From: Mogibacterium timidum ATCC 33093
GTDB lineage: Bacteria > Bacillota > Clostridia > Peptostreptococcales > Anaerovoracaceae
Assembly (NCBI RefSeq): GCF_000525775.1
Contig: NZ_JALU01000010.1
Location: 1-61,390, forward strand
Direction: 5' to 3'
DNA: 61,390 nucleotides
The translations under genes were made by a program, and so were the position numbers. Positions 55,586-61,390 of the stretch are shown in pieces. Every line of letters begins with the position of its first letter. The first letter of the stretch is position 1. The notes below the pieces were generated by a model that saw only the letters and a program-made list of their open reading frames with translations, was not told the origin of the DNA and did no database searches.

Positions 55586-55612
55586 GGCAATAAAAAATAC
55601 CTTTCCCGGAAT
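55568..55612 (+). terminator. Terminator after the ICE recombinase
   Basis: GGATTCCG (from 55,571) pairs with CGGAAT-TCC (ending near 55,606), with one bulge, followed by TTTTTT. Confidence 0.55.
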
Positions 55613-55662
55613 TCCTTTTTTATCGGTTCTGACAATAGTTGTGAGCACTGATTTTTTGCGAA

Positions 55663-55720
55663 GTGTAACAAGGCAACTACTGTTTTTGAGGTTTTCGGAG
55701 GGTGTGTAACAAGGGAACTG
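55663..55720 (+). repeat. Imperfect direct repeats near the ICE right end
   Basis: GTGTAACAAGGCAACT (55,663-55,678) and GTGTAACAAGGGAACT (55,704-55,719) differ at one position and start 41 bp apart. They lie between the recombinase and the flank and may be recombinase-binding arms of attR. The left end is not available for comparison. Confidence 0.45.
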
Positions 55721-55802
55721 TTGTCAGGACACATATTGTAAAATTGCCCAGACATCATTATAATAAATAAGAAACTTAATAGGGCAAAAAGGAGAATGTC
55801 AT

Positions 55803-56732
55803 ATGGATGACATTAAGAATGTCGTACGCATAGAGAAAACCCGTGTCATCAAAGACTACAGTGTCGGTATCTATGCCCGGGTCAGCACAAACAGTAAGGA
55901 GCAGCTCGACAGCCTTGCCAATCAGATATCGGGGCTTACTCGTCTTGCGGCAGCACACCGGACATGGTTCGTTGCGGACATCTTTATTGATGTAGGTACG
56001 GCAAAGACAGGATCCACACGAGAAGAATTCAACCGCATGATCAGAGAGTGCGAGAATGGGCATATCGACATTGTTCTTACAAAGAGCATCAGCCGCTTCG
56101 GACGGGATACGGTCGAAACTTTGGAGGCGATACGAAAGATCAAGGATGCCGGAAAGAGGATCATCTTTGAACGTGACAAGATCGATACGGAAACCGTGGA
56201 CAGCGAATTACTCCTGTCGGTGATCGAAGTCTGTGAGCAGACGGAAAACGAGTGGCGCAGCGAGAATATCAGAATCGGTCTGAAGCAGAGAGCGGCTAAC
56301 GGCACGTCCGGTTTATATGACAGACCGTGCTACGGATATTACAAAGACAAAAACGGCATGCTTGCCATCGATGAGAAAAAGGCGGAGGTCGTCCGGAACA
56401 TCTTTGACTGGTATCTGGAAGGGGCAAGCGCGGTCGGCATCAAGAAGCAGCTGGAGAGCAAACAGATCAAAAGTCCCAGAGGGAAAGATACATGGAGCAA
56501 GCATACGATAGAATCCATCCTGACCAACATGAAATATACCGGGGATGTAGCGATCGCGGATTCCGGCGGCTCCGGGAACCAGTATAAGCTTGGCGATCAC
56601 CACACCGGAATCATCTCCAAGGAGAAATTTGAGGCGGTGCAGATCGAGCGGGCGATGCGCAGCAATATGGAAATCACGGAAGATGGCTTGAAACGCAGAA
56701 GTACGAAGTACAGCTCCAAACGGAAGAAATAA
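55803..56732 (+). CDS. Short serine recombinase lacking the zinc-ribbon C-terminus
   Basis: 309 residues behind AAAGGAGAATGTCAT. The resolvase domain has Ser28 (GIYARVSTNSKEQ) and SISRFGRDT; the recombinase domain follows (GYYKDKNGMLAIDEKKAEVV). It ends in RRSTKYSSKRKK where longer relatives continue with a cysteine ribbon and coiled coil. Base composition and codon use are GC-richer than in the ICE. It may be a naturally short invertase/resolvase-like enzyme or the truncated remnant of an earlier element. Confidence 0.8.
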   Translation: MDDIKNVVRIEKTRVIKDYSVGIYARVSTNSKEQLDSLANQISGLTRLAAAHRTWFVADIFIDVGTAKTGSTREEFNRMIRECENGHIDIVLTKSISRFGRDTVETLEAIRKIKDAGKRIIFERDKIDTETVDSELLLSVIEVCEQTENEWRSENIRIGLKQRAANGTSGLYDRPCYGYYKDKNGMLAIDEKKAEVVRNIFDWYLEGASAVGIKKQLESKQIKSPRGKDTWSKHTIESILTNMKYTGDVAIADSGGSGNQYKLGDHHTGIISKEKFEAVQIERAMRSNMEITEDGLKRRSTKYSSKRKK

Positions 56733-56849
56733 TAGGAATTTAAGCAGGCAGACAACATTGTCCGGCAGCAAAACACGGCATTTCTCGCTTTGTGTCGTGT
56801 TAAAGGATGATTCCGGATCGTATCATGGCATGGAAAGGAGGTCACCCAT

Positions 56850-57533
56850 ATGGATCAGGTCAAGATAGGCTCTTTCCTGAAAGAACTGAGGAAGGAAAGA
56901 AATCTGACACAGGAAAGTCTGGCTGAAAAGCTGAATGTCTCCAACAGAACGATATCCCGATGGGAGACAGGAAGCAATATGCCTGATATCGGTATGCTGG
57001 TCGAGATCGCAGAGTTCTATGACGTGAGCATACCGGAAATCATCAATGGAGAAAGGAAAAGCGAGAACATGAATCAGGAAACAAAAGAAACCGCTGTGGC
57101 TATGGCGGAGTACAGCCGTAATGAATTAAAAACAGGAAAGCAGAGAATCATCGGCGCATTGCTGTCGGGCTTCGGCATCTTTGTTATTGTATCGGCATTA
57201 TCGGTATTTCCGAGTGAAAGCAGCTGGGGAAGTATCTACTCTGTGATCGGGAGCATTATACTGATTACGGGCATCTATTTCCTAACGAGAAGAATCCTGG
57301 CGAAGAGGGTGCAGCGTATTATTTGCATAGCTGCCTGTGCTGTCATTTTATTCGGGATATTCAGTGTCACCGACTATGTGGCCATTAAACATTTTAATCA
57401 GGTGCCGAGATTCAGATATGAGACAGGATGGGATTCGAGCAATCCGGATCAGCTGGTCTATAAGACGCTGTTTTTTACTGCTGTCCGCAAGAACCCCGGA
57501 ACGGAGAATGAAGTGGTTGAAATTCTAAAATAG
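56850..57533 (+). CDS. XRE regulator with membrane-spanning C-terminus
   Basis: 227 residues behind GAAAGGAGGTCACCCAT. Residues 5-62 form an XRE domain (IGSFLKELRKERNLTQESLA, then NVSNRTISRWETGSN). Four hydrophobic segments follow (IIGALLSGFGIFVIVSALSV, SVIGSIILITGIYFLT, IICIAACAVILFGIFSV), then about 45 residues outside. Such helix-turn-helix membrane proteins are common in Clostridia and may sense envelope signals; no target is visible. The gene stands between the short recombinase and the rlmD remnant in GC-richer DNA. Confidence 0.78.
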   Translation: MDQVKIGSFLKELRKERNLTQESLAEKLNVSNRTISRWETGSNMPDIGMLVEIAEFYDVSIPEIINGERKSENMNQETKETAVAMAEYSRNELKTGKQRIIGALLSGFGIFVIVSALSVFPSESSWGSIYSVIGSIILITGIYFLTRRILAKRVQRIICIAACAVILFGIFSVTDYVAIKHFNQVPRFRYETGWDSSNPDQLVYKTLFFTAVRKNPGTENEVVEILK

Positions 57534-57621
57534 CCCCGTTGAGAATGAAATGCGCGAGACAACAGAACCGCTGAAAAATACTGTATATATGCGGCATTTG
57601 TGCACATGAACGACAAATTCA

Positions 57622-57972
57622 CAGATAGCCCCCGTATTTCATGTGGAGACGGTAGTACTGCTTTCCCACAAGGCTCCGGACAGTCATATCAACGTAAAGG
57701 TGGAGTTTGGCGAGGGAGAAGGCAAGGTGCCATTTGATAAAATAACGGAAAGAGCAGAAAAGTATAAGCCAAAAGAAAGAGTTGCATACAAGAAGATAAA
57801 TTCGGTTTCAAAGTACATACTGCATATATAGCAGAAGTAACGAGAGCTTACGGTCTCCCTATGTATGACGCTCCTAATGCTGTAGAAGAACTGAAACAAC
57901 CGAGAAAGCATCCGACAGAGGAAAAAGTGAAAGCGATCTCCGATGCTTTAGTTCATTTTGGACTTAAAAGAG
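57622..57972 (+). pseudogene. rlmD: Decayed 3' end of rlmD (23S rRNA uracil methyltransferase)
   Basis: HVETVVLLSHKAPDSHINVK, then VEFGEGEGKVPFDKI, matches the end of the Clostridia RlmD/RumA protein. After VAYKKI an internal deletion shifts the frame, and the next frame continues with KFGFKVHTAYIAEV, GLPMYDAPNAVEELKQPRKH and the normal end of the long Lachnospiraceae form. The catalytic part of the gene is absent from the window. rum/rlmD is a known insertion hot spot for ICEs, so this is probably scar DNA from an earlier insertion or rearrangement. Confidence 0.75.
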
Positions 57973-58010
57973 CGCATCCGTATCCACTTCCGGGGACATA
58001 CGGATGCGCT
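57971..58010. terminator. 13-bp perfect stem-loop after the rlmD remnant
   Basis: AGCGCATCCGTAT (57,971-57,983) pairs perfectly with ATACGGATGCGCT (57,998-58,010). It probably was the rlmD terminator. No U-tract follows on the plus strand. Confidence 0.65.
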
Positions 58011-58083
58011 GGCATATCTGAAAAAGACGGGCATGGTTTGAAGATGATAAGATGCAGAAGCGTCTCTTGTGATATTGGTACAG

Positions 58084-58440
58084 CTATGTCGTCTCTTTTG
58101 AGGCTTCCTGCATCAGTTCATTGATCTCCTTTATAGAAAAATCTAAGGCTGAGAGCCGCTTGACATACTCTTTTGCCAGGGTGCGACGAGTCAACAGGAT
58201 AAGCTCCTGATGCTCCGTGACTGTCCGACCGGTAGTACGCCGGGTGATTAACAGCCCTTCCGACTTCAGAAGCGCCAGTGCCCTTTGCATGGTATTGGGA
58301 TTTACTGCCGCTTCCTGTGCCAGCTCTCGGACGGACGGAATCCGGGTTCCGGGGGGATATTCTCCCCTCAGAATCCGGAATTTGATGATCTCGGCTATCT
58401 GCAAATAAATAGGCGAGTCCGAGGTGAAACTCCAAGACAT
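58084..58440 (-). CDS. GntR-family (YtrA-like) regulator
   Basis: 118 residues from the ATG at 58,440, which begins the domain; longer starts add an unrelated 43 residues. The GntR winged helix (PIYLQIAEIIKFRILRGEYP, GTRIPSVRELAQEAAVNPNT) and a short helical tail are typical of the YtrA subfamily. Members control ABC transporter genes in the same operon, usually immediately downstream. Here the leftward downstream DNA is the rlmD remnant, so the partner genes appear to be lost. It is an orphan regulator. Confidence 0.82.
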   Translation of the reverse strand: MSWSFTSDSPIYLQIAEIIKFRILRGEYPPGTRIPSVRELAQEAAVNPNTMQRALALLKSEGLLITRRTTGRTVTEHQELILLTRRTLAKEYVKRLSALDFSIKEINELMQEASKETT

Positions 58441-58787
58441 TTTTCTCACTTTCTTCTTGCTTATTTGTGCATTAGAACACGAATGCAATCTGGTAGGAAA
58501 CACTTTGATATATTTGAGCTTGATGGGAATGATAATTTCTCCAATATATAACCATAGGATATAGGACAATTATCAAGAAACTATCATGTTTTCAAAAAAC
58601 GGCGAGTTTATAGGAATATGGGGTATTCACGGAAAAGCCACTGGCAATAAAAACGAAAGCGTCTGCACGATTTCTATTTAGACAGACCTCAAATATGGAA
58701 AACTCAAAAACCTATGTATCCCTACACTGTTGACGTTAGGTCGGTATGCCGATATAATTAGGTGAACAATAAATGGGAGGTGACGAT
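58441..58787. promoter_or_regulatory. Divergent intergenic region with promoter of the XRE-kinase pair
   Basis: TTGACG (58,730-58,735) and TATAAT (58,753-58,758) are 17 bp apart. The inverted repeat TCGG-TATG-CCGA (58,741-58,752) lies between them, a likely operator for the XRE protein. The rest of the 347 bp shows no gene. Confidence 0.6.
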
Positions 58788-59237
58788 ATGGACTTGCAGA
58801 CTTTGCTTGACCAAAGACAAATCACAAAATACCATCTTTCAAAGGTCAGTGGCGTGCCAAAGACTACAATTATGGATATATGCGCGGGGCGGAGCGAGAT
58901 CGAGCGTTGCTCTGCAAAAACAGTCCGGCAGCTTGCGAAAGCGTTGGATTGTACGATGGAGGACATCATGGAGCTGTCTTCCCCTTATGACAGTGCAACC
59001 GGCCTTCCAAAAGATAAGTCCTATCTTGAACGCGGCCTGCCGCCATTTCTGATGGAATCCATTGCCGCCATGAAAGCAGCATGGAAGAAATTAGATGGCG
59101 GAGAACCGTATCTTCGCTGGGACTGCGATTATTGCAATCTTCAGACGGATATCAACAACGCAGAGGTCAACCAGATCATCAATCCGGAGCAGGCATGGTA
59201 TCTGCGGGAGAAGTATTTAAGACTGGAAAGGGCGTGA
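58788..59237 (+). CDS. XRE regulator paired with a HipA-like kinase
   Basis: 149 residues from ATG 58,788 behind GGGAGGTGA. Residues 1-65 are a helix-turn-helix (LLDQRQITKYHLSKVSGVPK, TIMDICAG) and the rest, with CDYCNLQ and a helical tail ending YLREKYLRLE, is typical of proteins encoded with HipA-like kinases in Clostridia. The stop is 4 bp before the kinase gene. It probably serves as antitoxin-like repressor binding the repeat in its promoter. Confidence 0.72.
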   Translation: MDLQTLLDQRQITKYHLSKVSGVPKTTIMDICAGRSEIERCSAKTVRQLAKALDCTMEDIMELSSPYDSATGLPKDKSYLERGLPPFLMESIAAMKAAWKKLDGGEPYLRWDCDYCNLQTDINNAEVNQIINPEQAWYLREKYLRLERA

Positions 59238-59241
59238 AAGA

Positions 59242-60129
59242 ATGGGCGTCATAGATTTTACAGACCTGAAAAAGCGGAAAAAGATCTATGCCGGTGCAAA
59301 CGGGAATAAAATTTCCGTGATTTACGAAGGCGAACAATATATGCTCAAGTTCCCTCCGCAGGCAAAGCTGAATAAAGGCATGAGTTACAGCAACAGCTGT
59401 TTTTCAGAGTACCTGGGCTGCCAGATTTATGAGAGCATCGGCATTCCGGTTCAGAAAACCTTGATGGGAGTTTATACGGTAAAGGGGAAACAGAAAATCG
59501 TTGTCGCCTGCGGTGACTTTACGGAACCAGGCGTCTCTCTGCAGGATTTCGCCTCCCTCAAAAACCGCATGATTGATTCGGAACGGCAGGGATACGGGAC
59601 AGAGCTTATAGACATCCTCCAGACAATTGATGAACAGACCCTTGTAGACCGTGACAGCCTTTTGGAACGGTTTTGGGATATGTTTATCGTGGATGCCTTC
59701 ATCGGGAACTGGGACAGGCACAATGGAAACTGGGGGTTTCTGTATGATGACCGTACCGACGAAATGACACTCGCTCCAGTCTATGACTGTGGAAGCTGCC
59801 TGTACCCGCAGGCTGACAAGAAAATCATGGAAGCGGTGCTCTCCGATCCAGGCGAACGCAATCATCGTATTTACAATATCCCTCTTTCGGCGATTATGCA
59901 GGAAGGTAAGAAAATCAAGTATTTTGACTATATTTCCTCCATGCAAAATGAAGACTGCAATCGCGCATTAAAACGCATTGTCCCGCGTATTGACATGGGA
60001 AAGATCAAAGGGATCATTGACTATACGCCGTTTATCAGCGATCTCCAGAAGGACTTCTATCTGACAATGCTGATAGAACGGAAAAAGAGAATTTTGGATT
60101 TCTCTATAGAAAAACTGGATAGTAAATAA
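59242..60129 (+). CDS. HipA/CtkA-like protein kinase
   Basis: 295 residues. HipA-type fold: a nucleotide-binding strand pair (YMLKFPPQAK with the conserved Lys), SEYLGCQIYESIGIP, the catalytic loop GNWDRHNGNWGFL near residue 155 and the metal-binding YDCGSCL near 180. HipA kinases phosphorylate cell targets (glutamyl-tRNA synthetase in E. coli) and can induce dormancy. CtkA-like short forms lack the N-terminal HipB-contact domain, as here. With the preceding regulator it forms a probable toxin-antitoxin-like or signalling pair. Confidence 0.75.
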   Translation: MGVIDFTDLKKRKKIYAGANGNKISVIYEGEQYMLKFPPQAKLNKGMSYSNSCFSEYLGCQIYESIGIPVQKTLMGVYTVKGKQKIVVACGDFTEPGVSLQDFASLKNRMIDSERQGYGTELIDILQTIDEQTLVDRDSLLERFWDMFIVDAFIGNWDRHNGNWGFLYDDRTDEMTLAPVYDCGSCLYPQADKKIMEAVLSDPGERNHRIYNIPLSAIMQEGKKIKYFDYISSMQNEDCNRALKRIVPRIDMGKIKGIIDYTPFISDLQKDFYLTMLIERKKRILDFSIEKLDSK

Positions 60130-60248
60130 TCGAACTTCCATGAAACAGGAAAAGGAAACCAAGAGTGAAAATAAACGAGATAATGTAGACACACTAAAAC
60201 AAGAGGCATGTTCGCCGCCTCATTCAAAAATGAATATTTGAAGAATCA

Positions 60249-61019
60249 TCAGTCATCGTTGCATTTGACTAATGAAGATGTATCGTAGCCCTGAGCATTC
60301 AGGTAATCAAATACATTTGCATCGTTAAGCACAACCCGTTGCGGATGCTCCTGAGGATTTAACAGTTCCTCATAATCACATGGCGAGAAAGGTTGTTTGT
60401 CCTTGACCATATGATAGATTGAAACCATCATCATTCTTGCGATAGCGATAATCGCTTTCTTGTGACCGCGGCGACTCTTTATCCTGCGATACTTGATTGC
60501 AAAGTAAGGGTTTTTCTTGCACGCTATTGCAGCTAAGGCACATTGAACCATTAAAGGCTTAAGATAAGCGCCGGCTTTCATGATTTTTGTGGAATGCTTC
60601 TTGCCAGCAGATTCGTTGTGCTCGTGGTGTAAGACCACACCACGAGTACAAATGACCGAAATTGTCGAACACATCCATGTCGATGCCTGTTTCAGCAAGA
60701 ACGATAGTTGCGTTAAGTTCATTCATACCTGGCATGGTCGCAACACGTTCAACATACCTGTAGTAGGGTTTGATTCGAACATAGAGTTCTGCTTCGGTTT
60801 GAAAAATCATATATTTGAGATAATCCATATGGTTACGAGCAAGCGTAAGTTTGGCCGCCTGATCAGCTTCAATTTTGTAACCTTTGATAGCGGCAATGAT
60901 CTCATCGGATTTCGCTTTTGCCTGCTGCTTGATCAACTTGCGCACGGCTTTTTCATCCATAGATTCGGAGGTGTGCTCAAGAAGATAATAGATGATTTCT
61001 GTAGCCGTTTTGCCAAAAG
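60249..61019 (-). pseudogene. IS110-family transposase remnant, frameshifted and split
   Basis: The minus-strand frame from about 61,019 (GKTATEIIYYLLEHTSES) runs to 60,620, including the Transposase_20 region (ATMPGMNELNATIVLAETGI, YSWCGLTPRA). One extra base near 60,618 then shifts it; the other frame continues NESAGKKHSTKIMKAGAYLK to the stop at 60,249. The N-terminal DEDD nuclease half is not in the window because the third IME begins at about 61,022 within the gene. It is not functional. Confidence 0.75.
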
Positions 61020-61021
61020 GA

Positions 61022-61390
61022 TTAACCTTATAAGGACAGAGAAAATAATAAAACTTGGAGAGGAGGTAATTCTCATGTCAAATACAAAAAGAACAGGACA
61101 AACAGCTCTTTACGAGCGTTTAAGTCGTGATGATGAAATGCAAGGAGAAAGCAATTCCATCACCAATCAAAAGTAGCTACTTGAAAGCTATGCCAAAAGA
61201 AACGGCTTTGTAAATATCTATCACTATACCGATGATGGAGTAAGCGGAACAACCTTTGATAGAGAGGGATTTCAAAAGATGATAAAAGCAGTAGAAGAAA
61301 ACAAAGTATCTACTGTGATAGTAAAAGATATGAGTAGGTTTGGCAGAGATTACCTCAAAGTAGGCTTTTATACCGAAATACTTTTCAAAG
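61022..61390. mobile_element. Left end of a third serine-recombinase element (IME3)
   Basis: It begins after GA (61,020-61,021) with TTAACCTTATAAGG, a weaker match to the left termini of IME1 and IME2. A serine recombinase starts 53 bp inside, almost the same distance as in IME2. It interrupts the IS110 transposase gene. It continues beyond the window. Confidence 0.6.
61075..61390 (+). pseudogene. Serine recombinase with early nonsense codon, window-truncated
   Basis: ATG 61,075 follows GAGAGGAGG. It reads QTALYERLSRDDEMQGESNS with Ser17, then hits TAG at 61,174-61,176 (codon 34) where relatives have lysine (AAG). The same frame continues for the rest of the window with DDGVSGTTFDREGFQKMI and DMSRFGRDYLKVGFY. 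It is thus an otherwise intact TndX/TnpX-type gene inactivated by one base change, unless the stop is suppressed or is a sequencing error. Confidence 0.8.

Noticed and set aside
57643-57831. Independent small gene of 62 residues
   Set aside because: Its sequence matches the C-terminal part of RlmD and it ends at a deletion-induced stop; the adjacent frame continues the same protein.
59404-59946. 180-residue frame opposite the HipA-like kinase gene
   Set aside because: High GC keeps the antisense frame open. No ribosome-binding site, and the kinase motifs on the plus strand are decisive.

Overview
The window shows mobile elements nested inside one another, followed by a short chromosomal flank. 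Positions 1 to about 55,700 are an AT-rich, strongly Firmicutes-like integrative conjugative element (ICE) of the Tn1549/CTn type. The type IV secretion genes appear in the order expected for that family: Maff2-like, VirB6-like, PrgI, VirB4, CD1108-like cell-wall hydrolase, DUF4315, DUF4366 and topoisomerase III. A giant LtrC-like methylase/helicase, an SSB-like protein, a relaxase with MobC, a sigma-like regulator and a large serine recombinase at the right end follow. The left end of the ICE, including the coupling protein, lies outside the window. From about 55,750 the base composition becomes clearly richer in G and C. That flank contains a decayed rlmD 3' end of the kind seen in Lachnospiraceae, regulators, a HipA-like kinase and an IS110 remnant. 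A gut or oral Clostridia host is likely, but no rRNA is present to confirm it.

Two smaller mobilizable elements (IMEs) sit inside ICE genes. IME1 (about 467-11,694) splits the virB6-like gene. IME2 (about 20,662-30,379) splits topB. In both cases the crossover can be placed on a GA dinucleotide, and joining the flanks restores the host reading frame exactly. Both IMEs carry a DUF3847 protein, a MobA/MobL relaxase with a conserved upstream oriT-like region, a replication initiator, a TnpW-like small protein and a large serine recombinase. The recombinase is at the right end of IME1 and the left end of IME2. Cargo differs: IME1 has an ABC transporter and an ORF6N protein. IME2 has an SdpR/SdpI-like pair with an ABC exporter and a sigma-like protein. 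A third element of the same kind begins near 61,022, inside the IS110 remnant.

The most notable signals are these. (1) Each IME initiator gene contains 11-bp-phased iterons, different in each IME, between a swapped N-terminal domain and a conserved C-terminal domain. This suggests a replication origin inside the initiator gene, as in lambda O. (2) A well-formed gene (33,190-33,597) with its own Shine-Dalgarno sequence is nested in another frame of the giant helicase gene. (3) A boxA-like hairpin with compensatory changes occurs in untranslated leaders of both IME1 and the ICE. Many genes of these elements are preceded by short terminator hairpins, which together suggests antitermination control. 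(4) The terminator upstream of each sigma-like gene can pair instead with that gene's ribosome-binding site.

The main ICE cargo (43,857-52,340) is a TetR-controlled operon bracketed by two copies of one palindromic operator. It encodes an ECF-type S, T and double-A transporter, a YbtP/YbtQ-like ABC pair and a MATE exporter. This resembles the transport half of a metallophore locus without biosynthesis genes. No antibiotic-resistance gene with an unambiguous signature, no tRNA, no rRNA and no CRISPR array was found.
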